From Azotobacter salinestris (GTDB taxonomy: Bacteria > Pseudomonadota > Gammaproteobacteria > Pseudomonadales > Pseudomonadaceae): a stretch of DNA of 64,000 bases. Under the pieces are notes generated by a model that ran no database searches, was not told the origin of the DNA, and saw nothing but the letters and a program-made list of their open reading frames with translations. Of the stretch, positions 35,186 through 43,539 are shown piece by piece. The first letter of the stretch is position 1; each line of letters opens with the position of its first letter. The stretch lies in NCBI RefSeq assembly GCF_009363155.1, contig NZ_CP045302.1, positions 2,142,001 through 2,206,000 on the forward strand, in the 5' to 3' direction. The translations under genes and the position numbers were made by a program.

Positions 35186-35198
35186 GTCATATGATGAC
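35186..35198. promoter_or_regulatory. candidate GntR operator upstream of the semialdehyde dehydrogenase gene
   Basis: GTCATATGATGAC is an exact GTCAT-N3-ATGAC, about 115 bases upstream of the start codon. Confidence 0.55.
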
Positions 35199-35313
35199 AT
35201 TCAACACCCGAAGCGTTACAGTTGCCCCGCTCCGCCCTGACATTCCAACCGGACGATTGCCCGGGCACCCCGTCAACAACCGCCAAATCCTTATGGCCAG
35301 AGGAGTTAAAGCA

Positions 35314-36891
35314 ATGCGGATCGAAGGCAAGAACTACATCGCAGGAACCCGCAGCAGCGAGGGCGACGTCATCGTCCACAGCTTCGACGCGACCACCAGC
35401 GAAAAGTTGTCCTATGACTTTTACCAGGCCACTCCCGCCGAGGTGAACGCCGCCGCCGAGGCCGCCGCCGCTGCCTACCCGGCCTACCGCGCCCTGCCCG
35501 CCGCCCGCCGCGCCGAGTTCCTCGAGGCCATCGCCGCCGAGCTCGATACCCTCGGCGACGACTTCGTCGCCCTGGTCGGCCGCGAGACCGCCCTGCCCGC
35601 CGCGCGCATCCAGGGCGAGCGCGGCCGCACCAGCAGCCAGATGCGCCTGTTCGCCCAGGTCCTGCGCCGCGGCGACTTCCACGGCGCGCGCATCGACCGC
35701 GCCCTGCCCGAGCGCCAGCCGCTGCCGCGCGTCGACCTGCGCCAGTGCCGCATCGGCCTCGGCCCGGTCGCGGTGTTCGGCGCCAGCAACTTCCCGCTGG
35801 CCTTCTCCACCGCCGGCGGCGACACCGCCGCGGCCCTGGCCGCCGGCTGCCCGGTGGTGTTCAAGGCGCACAGCGGCCACATGGCCACCGCCGCGTGCGT
35901 GGCCGACGCCATCCTGCGCGCCGCCGGGAAGACCGGCATGCCCGCCGGGGTGTTCAACATGATCTACGGCAACGGCGTCGGCGAGGCGCTGGTCAAGCAC
36001 CCGGCAATCCAGGCGGTCGGCTTCACCGGCTCGCTCAAGGGCGGCCGCGCCCTCTGCGACATGGCCGCCGCCCGGCCGCAGCCGATCCCGGTGTTCGCCG
36101 AGATGTCCAGCATCAACCCGGTGCTGCTGCTGCCCGCGGCACTGAAGCAGCGCGGCGAGCAGATCGCCCGGGAGCTGACCGCCTCGGTGACCCTGGGCTG
36201 CGGCCAGTTCTGCACCAACCCGGGGCTGATCGTCGGCCTGCGCTCGGCGGAGTTCTCCGCCTTCCTCGCCGCCTTCGCCGCCGCCATGGCCGACCAGGGC
36301 CCGCAGACCATGCTCAACGCCGGCACCCTGAGAAGCTACGAGCAGGGTATCGCCGCCCTGCACGCCCATCCGAAGATCAGGCACCTGGCCGGGCAGAAGC
36401 AGGAAGGCCAGCAGGCCCGGCCGCAGCTGTTCCAGGCCGACGTCGCCCTGCTGCTGGAGGGCGACGCGCTGCTCCAGGAGGAGGTCTTCGGCCCGACCAG
36501 CGTGGTCGTCGAGGTGGCCGACCGGGACGAGCTGCTCCACGCCCTGCACGGTCTGCACGGCCAGCTCACCGCCACCCTGATCGCCGAGCCGGCGGACCTG
36601 ACCGCCTTCGCCGCCGTGGTCCCGGTGCTCGAGCAGAAGGCCGGGCGCCTTTTGCTCAACGGCTACCCGACCGGGGTGGAAGTCTGCGACGCGATGGTCC
36701 ACGGCGGCCCCTACCCGGCCACCTCGGACGCCCGCGGCACCTCGGTGGGCAGCCTGGCGATCGACCGCTTCCTGCGCCCGGTGTGCTACCAGAACTACCC
36801 GGACGAACTGCTGCCCGAGGCGCTGCAGAACGCCAACCCGCTGGGCATCCTGCGCCTGGTCGACGGCCAGCCGAGCCGCGAGGCGCTGTAA
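35314..36891 (+). CDS. alpha-ketoglutarate semialdehyde dehydrogenase
   Basis: A 525-residue aldehyde dehydrogenase with catalytic C300 in GQFCTNPG and the general-base glutamate E263 in FAEMSSINP. FGASNFPLAFSTAGGDTAAALAAGCPVV is the cofactor region characteristic of the ketoglutaric-semialdehyde branch. It oxidises alpha-ketoglutarate semialdehyde from KdgD to 2-oxoglutarate, delivering uronate carbon to the TCA cycle. The ATG at 35314 follows AGGAG at good distance. Transcribed divergently from the regulator. Confidence 0.92.
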   Translation: MRIEGKNYIAGTRSSEGDVIVHSFDATTSEKLSYDFYQATPAEVNAAAEAAAAAYPAYRALPAARRAEFLEAIAAELDTLGDDFVALVGRETALPAARIQGERGRTSSQMRLFAQVLRRGDFHGARIDRALPERQPLPRVDLRQCRIGLGPVAVFGASNFPLAFSTAGGDTAAALAAGCPVVFKAHSGHMATAACVADAILRAAGKTGMPAGVFNMIYGNGVGEALVKHPAIQAVGFTGSLKGGRALCDMAAARPQPIPVFAEMSSINPVLLLPAALKQRGEQIARELTASVTLGCGQFCTNPGLIVGLRSAEFSAFLAAFAAAMADQGPQTMLNAGTLRSYEQGIAALHAHPKIRHLAGQKQEGQQARPQLFQADVALLLEGDALLQEEVFGPTSVVVEVADRDELLHALHGLHGQLTATLIAEPADLTAFAAVVPVLEQKAGRLLLNGYPTGVEVCDAMVHGGPYPATSDARGTSVGSLAIDRFLRPVCYQNYPDELLPEALQNANPLGILRLVDGQPSREAL

Positions 36892-36901
36892 GGTCCTCTC
36901 T

Positions 36902-36929
36902 CGCCCCCTTCCCTGCCTGGGAGGGGGCG
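36902..36929 (+). terminator. hairpin after the semialdehyde dehydrogenase gene
   Basis: CGCCCCCTTCCC pairs with GGGAGGGGGCG with one bulged base. No T-run follows, so it may act as a partial terminator or mRNA 3' stabiliser. Confidence 0.45.
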
Positions 36930-36940
36930 CCATCCGTGAC

Positions 36941-36948
36941 AACAACAA
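36941..36948 (+). promoter_or_regulatory. CA motif (Hfq/Crc-type) before a 27-codon ORF
   Basis: AACAACAA, a full AAYAAYAA match, 17 bases before the ATG at 36966. Confidence 0.4.
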
Positions 36949-36965
36949 CTAAACGGAAAACCCGC

Positions 36966-37049
36966 ATGACCACTTCGAACCACGCTCGCCGCCGCATTCC
37001 GCCACACAGCCACACTTCCGGCACGCCGCCGGGAACGCCGCTCGCCTGA
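36966..37049 (+). CDS. 27-residue ORF between dehydrogenase and porin genes, possible leader peptide
   Basis: A short frame (ATG 36966 to TGA 37049) encoding a His/Pro/Thr/Arg-rich peptide beginning MTTSNHARRRIPPHSH. It has no Shine-Dalgarno sequence but a CA motif lies just upstream and terminator-like hairpins lie just downstream, the layout of a leader ORF. It could equally be non-coding. No homology is recognised. Confidence 0.3.
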   Translation: MTTSNHARRRIPPHSHTSGTPPGTPLA

Positions 37050-37055
37050 TCTGCC

Positions 37056-37086
37056 AGCCCCGGTCACCGTCGCCGGGCTTTCCCCC
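37056..37086 (+). terminator. terminator-like hairpin upstream of the porin gene
   Basis: AGCCC-GG (37056-37063, one bulge) pairs with CCGGGCT (37073-37079) and is followed by a pyrimidine-rich run. Confidence 0.4.
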
Positions 37087-37106
37087 CTTTCGCCCAATGC
37101 ATCCGC

Positions 37107-37127
37107 GCCCGCGGAGGGGGCCTTTTT
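37107..37127 (+). terminator. second terminator-like hairpin just before the porin gene
   Basis: GCCC/GGGGC short stem followed by CTTTTT (37122-37127), only about 38 bases before the porin start codon. Confidence 0.4.
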
Positions 37128-37154
37128 GCGCCTTTTCCACCGATCTTCGCCGGT

Positions 37155-37165
37155 AACAACAACAA
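37155..37165 (+). promoter_or_regulatory. CA motif (Hfq/Crc-type) abutting the porin start codon
   Basis: AACAACAACAA runs directly into the ATG of the OprD gene, where a ribosome would bind; there is no Shine-Dalgarno sequence. Binding here would block initiation. Confidence 0.55.
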
Positions 37166-38430
37166 TGAAGAACAGCCTCTCGCATTTTTCGCTCCGTCCG
37201 TCCGCCGCTCTTGCCCTGGCACTCGGCGTCACGGGCTTCCTGCCCAACGCCCAGGCGGCCTTCGTCGACGACGCCAAGGGCAGCCTGACCCTGCGCAACT
37301 ACTACATGCAGCGCAACATGGTCGACCGCGCCACCCAGGCCAAGCGCGAGGAATGGGCCCAGGGCTTCATCCTCGATCTCAAGTCGGGCTATACCGAAGG
37401 CCCGGTCGGCTTCGGCATCGATGTGCTCGGCCTGTGGGCGATCAAGCTCGACGGCGGCAAGGGTACCGGCGGCACCGAGTTGCTCCCCGTCGGCAAGGAC
37501 GGCAAACCGGCCGACGACTTCGGCCGCCTGGCAGTGGCCGGCAAGTTGCGCTTTTCCGAAAGCGAGCTGAAGGTCGGCGAATGGAGCCCGGTGCTGCCGA
37601 TCCTCAACTCCAACGACGGCCGCCTGCTGCCGCAGACCTTCCGCGGCGGCATGCTGACGGTGAAGGAAATCAAGAACCTGACCCTCCATGCCGGCCAGAT
37701 GCGCGAGAACAGCCCGCGCAACGACTCCAGCATGGAGGACATGTCGATGAACGGCGTATCCGGCGCCACCTCCGACCGCTACAACTTCGGCGGCGTCGAG
37801 TACAGCTTCAACGACAACCGGACCACCGTCGGCGCCTGGTTCGGCCAGCTCGAGGACATCTACAAGCAGCGCTACTTCGAGATCCGCCACCTGCAGCCGC
37901 TGGGCAAGGACTGGTCGCTCTCCTCGCGGGTGGGCCTGTTCGACGGCGAGGAGGATGGCCAGGCCAGGGCCGGCGACCTGGACAACCGGACCCTGACCGG
38001 CCTGTTCGCCCTCAAGACCGGCGCCAACACCTTCACCTTCGCCTTCCAGCGCCTCACCGGCGACGACCGCTGGATGCGGGTCAACGGCACCAGCGGCGGC
38101 ATGCTGCCCAACGACGGCTTCACCACCACCTTCGACAACGCCCGCGAGGAGTCCTGGCAACTGCGCCACGACTACAACTTCGCCGCCCTGGGCGTGCCGG
38201 GACTGACCCTCATGAACCGCTACATCAGCGGCAAGAACGTACATACCGCGACGGTCAGCGACGGCGAGGAATGGGCGCGGGAGAGCGAGCTGGCCTACGT
38301 GGTGCAGAGCGGCACGCTGAAAAGCCTCTCCGTCAAGTGGCGCAACGCCAGCCGGCGCGCCGACTGGGGCAGCAACAACAGCTACGACGAGAACCGGCTG
38401 ATCGTCCAGTACCCGCTCTCGCTGTTCTGA
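37165..38430 (+). CDS. OprD-family outer membrane porin
   Basis: A 421-residue outer-membrane protein with a signal peptide ending in AQAAF (about residue 31) and a beta-barrel that closes with a terminal phenylalanine (QYPLSLF). Family marks include DAKGSLTLRNYYMQRN, REEWAQGFILDLKSGYTEG and GFGIDVLGLWAIKLDGG, matching OprD porins for small carboxylates or amino acids. Next to the aldarate genes it should admit uronates or aldarates into the periplasm. It starts at the ATG after the CA motif because that gives a complete signal peptide. Confidence 0.92.
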   Translation: MKNSLSHFSLRPSAALALALGVTGFLPNAQAAFVDDAKGSLTLRNYYMQRNMVDRATQAKREEWAQGFILDLKSGYTEGPVGFGIDVLGLWAIKLDGGKGTGGTELLPVGKDGKPADDFGRLAVAGKLRFSESELKVGEWSPVLPILNSNDGRLLPQTFRGGMLTVKEIKNLTLHAGQMRENSPRNDSSMEDMSMNGVSGATSDRYNFGGVEYSFNDNRTTVGAWFGQLEDIYKQRYFEIRHLQPLGKDWSLSSRVGLFDGEEDGQARAGDLDNRTLTGLFALKTGANTFTFAFQRLTGDDRWMRVNGTSGGMLPNDGFTTTFDNAREESWQLRHDYNFAALGVPGLTLMNRYISGKNVHTATVSDGEEWARESELAYVVQSGTLKSLSVKWRNASRRADWGSNNSYDENRLIVQYPLSLF

Positions 38431-38465
38431 AGGCTCGAAGCGGAGTCCGAAGCGTGCGACATGCT

Positions 38466-38493
38466 CAGGAGCCAGGCCTCTGCCCGGCTCCTG
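38466..38493. terminator. hairpin between convergent porin and hslR genes
   Basis: CAGGAGCC (38466-38473) and GGCTCCTG (38486-38493) form an 8-bp perfect stem. No strong T-run on either side. Confidence 0.4.
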
Positions 38494-38568
38494 CCTCTCA
38501 TCGGCCCGCCCGTCCGGCTCCGGCGGCCACTCTGCCGGCAGCCAGCCTCTCGACGAGGCGGACGGTCG

Positions 38569-38961
38569 TCAGCGCTCCTCGCGGAACTGGAAAATCTGCC
38601 GGCGCTGCTTCTTGCTCGGTCGCCCGGAGGTCTCCAGGCCGAGGGCGCCGGCCTTGCGCAGCGCCGCGGCCTCCTCGCGACGGGCCTGGCTCTCGGCGGT
38701 TTCCTCGTACAACTGTTGCGCTTCGGGAGCGCCGCGGCGCACCGCGCTGAGCGCGCGGATCACCACGGTGCGCTCGTCGAAACCGGTGCGGATCGTCAGT
38801 TCGTCGCCGACCTTCGGCTCCTTCGAGGGCTTGCAGCGCTCGCCACGGCAATGCACCTTGCCGCCTTCGATGGCCTCCTTGGCCAGCGCCCGGGTCTTGT
38901 AGAAACGTGCCGCCCAGAGCCACTTGTCCAGACGGACCTTTTCGTCATCTTTTTCGTTCAT
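38569..38961 (-). CDS. hslR: Hsp15, ribosome-associated S4-domain heat shock protein
   Basis: A 130-residue protein with the S4 RNA-binding domain (residues about 8-70: [28 protein letters not shown]) and a basic tail ([13 protein letters not shown]). Hsp15 binds the 50S subunit that carries a stalled peptidyl-tRNA and helps recycle it after heat stress. Length is typical. It marks the return to backbone genes on the far side of the large accessory region that begins after hslO. Confidence 0.93.
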   Translation of the reverse strand: MNEKDDEKVRLDKWLWAARFYKTRALAKEAIEGGKVHCRGERCKPSKEPKVGDELTIRTGFDERTVVIRALSAVRRGAPEAQQLYEETAESQARREEAAALRKAGALGLETSGRPSKKQRRQIFQFREER

Positions 38962-39078
38962 GCTTGCAGATCACCTCTACCATGCCGACTCCGCCGGCCA
39001 TCGGGGCCGGCCCAGACAGGTGCGGTTGTCGGTCGTGCCGATTAGAATGCCTCACACCGACTGTGGAGCGCCGCCTTC

Positions 39079-39549
39079 TTGAAGACATTCGACCAACTTT
39101 CGGTGATTGGTCTGCGCGAATGGATCGATTTGCCCGAACTCGGCGTCGCCGGACTGCGGGCGAAGATCGACACCGGCGCCAGCACCTCGACCCTGCACGC
39201 CACCGAGGTGGTGCGGTTCGAGCGCGACGGACGCCCCTGGGTGCGCTTCACCGCCCATCTTGGCACCCTGGTGCAGCTGCGTCATCGCCATTGCCAGGCG
39301 CCCCTGGTGGCGGTGAAGACCATCAAGAGCTCCAACGGCCAGACCCAGACCCGCTACGTCATCCTCACCACCCTGGCGCTCGGCGATCGTGCCTGGCCGG
39401 TGGAGTTCACCCTGACCTGTCGCAAGGCCATGCGCTACCGCGTGCTGCTCGGCTCGAAGGCCCTGATCCAGGGCCAACTGGTGGTCAACCCGGCGCTGAC
39501 CTACGTGCAGGACAAACCCTCTCTTCCCAAGCTGCTTGGTGTCCAATGA
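39079..39549 (+). CDS. rimB: RimB-like aspartic protease (RimK-associated)
   Basis: A 156-residue protein of the retropepsin-like family often annotated as ATP-dependent zinc protease (PF05618). The active-site motif A-K-I-D31-T-G-A-S is present, followed by [11 protein letters not shown]. RimB trims glutamate tails that RimK adds to ribosomal protein S6 in Pseudomonas. Its stop overlaps the rimK start (ATGA), so the two are translationally coupled. Confidence 0.88.
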   Translation: MKTFDQLSVIGLREWIDLPELGVAGLRAKIDTGASTSTLHATEVVRFERDGRPWVRFTAHLGTLVQLRHRHCQAPLVAVKTIKSSNGQTQTRYVILTTLALGDRAWPVEFTLTCRKAMRYRVLLGSKALIQGQLVVNPALTYVQDKPSLPKLLGVQ

Positions 39550-40451
39550 AAATCGCCGTGCTGTCGCGCAACCCACGTTTGTACTCGACCCGCCGCCTGG
39601 TGGAGGCCGGCGAGCAGCGCGGGCATCAGGTGGTCGTGATCGACACCTTGCGCGCCTACATGAACATCGCCAGCCACAAGCCGCAGATCCACTACCGCGG
39701 TCGTCCGCTGGAGGGCTTCGACGCGGTGATCCCGCGCATCGGCGCCTCGGTGACCTTCTACGGCTGCGCGGTGCTGCGCCAGTTCGAGATGATGGGCGTG
39801 TTCCCGCTCAACGAATCGGTGGCGATCAGCCGCTCGCGGGACAAGCTGCGCTCGCTGCAGTTGCTCTCGCGCAAGGGCATCGGCCTGCCAGTGACCGGCT
39901 TCGCCCACTCGCCGGACGACATCCCCGACCTGATCGCCATGGTCGGCGGCGCGCCGCTGGTGATCAAGCTGCTGGAGGGCACCCAGGGCATCGGCGTGGT
40001 GCTCTGCGAAACCCAGAAGGCCGCCGAATCGGTGATCGAGGCCTTCATGGGCATGGAGCAGAACATCATGGTCCAGGAGTACATCCAGGAGGCCGGCGGC
40101 GCCGACATCCGCTGCTTCGTGGTCGGCGAGAAGGTCATCGCCGCGATGAAGCGCCAGGCCAAGCCCGGCGAATTCCGCTCCAACCTGCACCGCGGCGGCA
40201 CCGCCAGCCTGATCAAGATCACTCCGGAAGAGCGCATGACGGCGATCCGCGCCGCCAAGGTGATGGGCCTGAACGTCGCCGGGGTGGACATCCTGCGCTC
40301 CAATCACGGCCCGCTGGTGATGGAAGTGAACTCCTCCCCCGGCCTGGAGGGCATCGAGACCACCACCGGCAAGGACGTCGCGGGGATCATCATCGAATAC
40401 CTGGAAAAGAACGCCGAACACGGACTGACGCGGACCCGCGGCAAGGGCTGA
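39546..40451 (+). CDS. rimK: ribosomal protein S6 glutamate ligase
   Basis: A 301-residue ATP-grasp ligase that adds glutamates to the C-terminus of ribosomal protein S6. [17 protein letters not shown] opens it, [15 protein letters not shown] is the ATP-binding loop, and [21 protein letters not shown] carries the metal-binding residues. In P. fluorescens RimK activity has been linked to c-di-GMP. Overlaps rimB by four bases. Confidence 0.95.
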   Translation: MKIAVLSRNPRLYSTRRLVEAGEQRGHQVVVIDTLRAYMNIASHKPQIHYRGRPLEGFDAVIPRIGASVTFYGCAVLRQFEMMGVFPLNESVAISRSRDKLRSLQLLSRKGIGLPVTGFAHSPDDIPDLIAMVGGAPLVIKLLEGTQGIGVVLCETQKAAESVIEAFMGMEQNIMVQEYIQEAGGADIRCFVVGEKVIAAMKRQAKPGEFRSNLHRGGTASLIKITPEERMTAIRAAKVMGLNVAGVDILRSNHGPLVMEVNSSPGLEGIETTTGKDVAGIIIEYLEKNAEHGLTRTRGKG

Positions 40452-40493
40452 GCCGGAAACAGGCAACGCATGCGTTGCCCTGGCGAACACGCC

Positions 40494-41807
40494 TCACACC
40501 GCATCGCGCGGCAGCATCAGTCCCAGTGGCAGACAGACGCGCGCCTCCAGACCGCCGCCCGGGCGGTTGCGCAGCTCGACGCTGCCGCCGTGCTGGGCGG
40601 CGATGCGCTTGACGATGGCCAGGCCCAGGCCGGTGCCGGAGCCGCCGCGGGCCCGGTCGCCGCGGGTGAAGGGATTGAAGATCTCGCTCATCTCCGCCGG
40701 GTCGATGCCGGCGCCGCGGTCGAGCACGCTGAGCACCACGTAGGGCGCGCTCTGGTCGCCGGCCAGGTAGGCCGCGACCTCGACCTGCTCGCCGCCGTGG
40801 CGCAGGGCGTTCAGCACCAGGTTGCACAGCAGACGCTTGATCGACACCCGGCGCAGCGGGAACGGCGGGATCGGCTGCAGGGCCAGGCGCACCGTCTCGC
40901 CCTTCTGGTTGAACGGTGCCACCACCTCCTGCACCAGCTCGCCCAGCTCGAGCTGCTCCACCGGCTCGTCGCGGCCGTCGCGGATGAAGGCGAGGAACTG
41001 GTCGAGGATGGCGTCCATGTCCTCGATGTCGCGCACCATCTCCTCGGTCAGCTCGGAGTCGTTGCCGAGCAGTTCCAGGGACAGGCGCAGGCGGGTCAAG
41101 GGCGTGCGCAGGTCGTGGGACACCCCGGCGAGCATCAGTTCGCGCTCGCGGCTGGCCTGCTCGACGTCGGCGGCCATCTGGTTGAAGGCGCGGTACAGCT
41201 CGGTCATCTCGCTCGGCGTGTCGCTGACCGGCAGGCGCACGCTGCGCCCCTGGCCGATCTGCCGGGCGGCGAATACCAGCAGCTTGAGCGGCGCGCTCAG
41301 TTGGCGGACGAAGATCCAGGCGGCGGCGGTAGAGAGCAGGCCGATGCCGAGGAACCAGCCGAGCACGCTCCAGATCCGCTGGCCGCGCAGCGGATGCGGA
41401 TACATGGGGATGCGCACCCAGTCCTGCCCCAGGTTGGGCGCATGGACCCAGAGCGCCAGGTTCGGCTGGGCGCGCATGCGCACCTGGGTTTCCGGTCCCA
41501 GCTCGTCCTGCATCTGGCGCTGGAAGATCTCGCTGTACGGCCAGTGGTGCTCGCCGAGCGGCACGTTTTCCGGCGCGCCGCGCACCAGGCCGGCCGCCTC
41601 GGCGATCCGCGGCTGGTCTCGCTCGTCCGCGGCCCAGTAGGCGCGTAGGGTCAGCGCAGCACCGTGGCTGTACTGGCGATCCACCAGCACATCCTCGTTC
41701 AGCATCAGATAGACGAGGGTCAGCGCCTTGGAGAACAGCACGGCGATCAGCACCAGCCAGAGGGTGCGGGCGAAGAAGCTTTGCGGGAACCAGACCGGTG
41801 TTTTCAT
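40494..41807 (-). CDS. envZ: EnvZ-like sensor histidine kinase (AmgS type)
   Basis: A 437-residue inner-membrane kinase with two transmembrane segments (about residues 14-36 and 145-167) around a periplasmic domain, a HAMP linker, the phospho-acceptor histidine H231 in VSHDLRTPLTRL, and an HATPase domain with NLVLNALRHGG, DRGAGI and GTGLGLAIVKR. Its partner ompR gene lies 98 bases upstream. In P. aeruginosa the AmgRS pair answers envelope stress. I prefer the ATG at 41807 to an in-frame TTG nine bases upstream. Confidence 0.93.
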   Translation of the reverse strand: MKTPVWFPQSFFARTLWLVLIAVLFSKALTLVYLMLNEDVLVDRQYSHGAALTLRAYWAADERDQPRIAEAAGLVRGAPENVPLGEHHWPYSEIFQRQMQDELGPETQVRMRAQPNLALWVHAPNLGQDWVRIPMYPHPLRGQRIWSVLGWFLGIGLLSTAAAWIFVRQLSAPLKLLVFAARQIGQGRSVRLPVSDTPSEMTELYRAFNQMAADVEQASRERELMLAGVSHDLRTPLTRLRLSLELLGNDSELTEEMVRDIEDMDAILDQFLAFIRDGRDEPVEQLELGELVQEVVAPFNQKGETVRLALQPIPPFPLRRVSIKRLLCNLVLNALRHGGEQVEVAAYLAGDQSAPYVVLSVLDRGAGIDPAEMSEIFNPFTRGDRARGGSGTGLGLAIVKRIAAQHGGSVELRNRPGGGLEARVCLPLGLMLPRDAV

Positions 41808-41905
41808 CGATGGCAATCACGAGATAGGCGGCAGGGCGGAACACCCTGCCAGGCGGTTTTCCACCGCTCGGCCCGGTGGGGAAAGGCGAGCGGCCGTCTG
41901 GCGCC

Positions 41906-42646
41906 CTACGACTTGGCGCCGTCCGGCACGAAGACGTAGCCGACGCCCCAGACGGTCTGGATGTAGCGCGGCTTGGACGGGTCCGGCTCGATCAGCCGGC
42001 GCAGGCGCGAGATCTGCACGTCGATGGAGCGCTCCAGCGCGTCCCATTCGCGGCCGCGGGCGAGGTTCATCAGCTTGTCGCGGGTCAGCGGCTCTCGGGC
42101 ATGCTGGACCAGCGCCTTGAGCACGGCGAACTCGCCGGTGGTGAGCATCTGCACCTGGTCGCCCTTCATCAGCTCGCGGGTGGCCAGGGACAGGCGGTAG
42201 TCGCCGAAGCTGACGATCTCGTCCTCGCTGGCCGGCGCGCCCGGCACCACCGGCGTCTGGCGGCGCAGCACGGCCTTGATCCGTGCCAGCAGCTCGCGGG
42301 GGTTGAACGGCTTGGCTAGGTAGTCGTCGGCGCCCTGCTCCAGTCCCAGGATGCGGCTGCTCTCGTCGCCCTTGGCGGTGAGCATGATGATCGACACCTG
42401 GTTGTCGCTCTCGCGCAGGCGGCGGCAGGCCGACAGGCCGTCCTCGCCGGGCAGCATCAGATCGAGGACCACCAGGTTGAAGAGTTCGCGGCCGAGCAGG
42501 CGGTCCATCTGCTCGACGTTCTCCACGGCCCGCACACGGTAGCCCTGCTCGCTGAGAAAGCGCTCCAGCAGGTGCCGCAGACGGGGGTCGTCGTCGACGA
42601 CGAGGATCTTTTCGCCTTCCGGCGTGGCGCTGGCTGTGCTGTTCAT
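41906..42646 (-). CDS. ompR: OmpR-like response regulator (AmgR type)
   Basis: A 246-residue regulator: receiver domain with acidic pocket VVDDD (17-20), phosphorylated D62 in VVLDLMLPGEDG and the later lysine in YLAKPFNPREL, then an OmpR winged-helix domain ending RYIQTVWGVGYVFVPDG. It pairs with the downstream kinase to control envelope genes. AGGAG precedes the ATG, and a TATAAT element lies about 30 bases further up. Confidence 0.95.
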   Translation of the reverse strand: MNSTASATPEGEKILVVDDDPRLRHLLERFLSEQGYRVRAVENVEQMDRLLGRELFNLVVLDLMLPGEDGLSACRRLRESDNQVSIIMLTAKGDESSRILGLEQGADDYLAKPFNPRELLARIKAVLRRQTPVVPGAPASEDEIVSFGDYRLSLATRELMKGDQVQMLTTGEFAVLKALVQHAREPLTRDKLMNLARGREWDALERSIDVQISRLRRLIEPDPSKPRYIQTVWGVGYVFVPDGAKS

Positions 42647-42673
42647 CGGAACTCCTGGCAACGGTCGGACGCC

Positions 42674-42679
42674 ATTATA
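42674..42679 (-). promoter_or_regulatory. TATAAT -10 element of ompR-envZ
   Basis: A perfect TATAAT on the minus strand, 28-33 bases before the ompR start; the -35 position is not consensus. Confidence 0.45.
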
Positions 42680-42996
42680 TGACGCCGCCCCGAGGGCCGT
42701 TCGGCCGACCATTGTTAGCAGATTTTACCCGGCGCCGGGCATCCCGCCAGCGCGGCTTCCCAAGGCACGAGCGAACCTTGGCCAACCGCGTCGCCCGGAG
42801 CGGGGACGCGGTTCGTCCTTATTGGATTGTCGTCGTATTTCCATCGACCGCCGACAAGGTCGGCACTAATTCGCCAGCCCCGTTCACCGACCATCTGCTA
42901 CAAAAGGTCACGCCTGCCCGAGGAGCCTTTGGAACTATTGTTCGTGATAACAAACTAATGTAGGTTTGACATCAATCCGCAACCGTGGACGGAATC

Positions 42997-43010
42997 GTCA
43001 AAAAATCGAC
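42997..43010. promoter_or_regulatory. FleQ-box-like sequence upstream of the cellulose operon
   Basis: GTCAAAAAATCGAC matches 10 of 12 defined positions of GTCAAT-NN-ATTGAC, the FleQ site I recall from Pseudomonas biofilm promoters. It lies about 107-120 bases upstream of the first cellulose gene. Confidence 0.4.
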
Positions 43011-43116
43011 GATACCTGTTGCCGCGCCTTCCCGATGACCGTTCCCACCACAACCGACGCTTGTGCATGCGCGGGCTTTCGAGCCGCGACGCACGGGTAC
43101 GAACCTGGAGTTGATC

Positions 43117-43539
43117 GTGCAGGACGATGTAAAACGACTGATGCAGCAGACGAACGGCTCGCCGGGCGCCTATCGGGAGTTCACGGGCGACGCCACCGGC
43201 CAGGCATCCCCATGGGCGCTGCTGCAGGCGGTACAGCAGGAAAGCGACGTGCTCCTGGAAGCGCCGCGCATGCCGAATGCCGCTCCCCGGCCGAGCCCGT
43301 TCCCGCTCGAAAGCGTCGCTCCTGCACCGGCTGCCGCCCGTCCCGCGCAGGCGATGGATGCCCCGCCCGCGCCGGCGGCCGCAACGTTCTTCGGCGCTCA
43401 GGAGCCTGCCCAGGTCGCGGCGGGCAATCCCTTCGGCAGGCTCTTCCGGAGCACCCCGCCGAGTGACCGGGACAGCCACCAGGAACAATCCGAAGTCTCC
43501 CTGAAAAGTCTCCTGCGAGACATCGGCACATGCCGCTGA
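43117..43539 (+). CDS. small proline/alanine-rich BcsR/BcsP-like protein
   Basis: A 140-residue protein at the head of the cellulose operon. The N-terminus (DDVKRLMQQTNGSPGAYREF) resembles the short domain of BcsR/BcsP proteins, and the rest is Pro/Ala-rich and probably disordered, ending in a SLKSLLRDI helix. The GTG at 43117 is chosen because GGAG ends six bases upstream; longer ATG forms have no ribosome site. It overlaps bcsQ by 10 bases. Such proteins position the synthase or its partner BcsQ; the family label is tentative. Confidence 0.6.
   Translation: MQDDVKRLMQQTNGSPGAYREFTGDATGQASPWALLQAVQQESDVLLEAPRMPNAAPRPSPFPLESVAPAPAAARPAQAMDAPPAPAAATFFGAQEPAQVAAGNPFGRLFRSTPPSDRDSHQEQSEVSLKSLLRDIGTCR

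Larger units (their letters stand above)
34741..35313. other. divergent region between gntR and ketoglutarate semialdehyde dehydrogenase genes
   Basis: 573 bases. Operator-like sites lie near each end (34774-34799, 35186-35198). The high-GC middle (about 34,830-35,180) shows no gene with a ribosome site, and nothing else was recognised there. Confidence 0.5.
42647..43116. other. divergent intergenic region ompR / cellulose operon
   Basis: 470 bases. On the ompR side there is a TATAAT element; on the cellulose side there are TTGACA (42966-42971) and a FleQ-box-like sequence (42997-43010). No gene was recognised in the middle. Confidence 0.6.
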
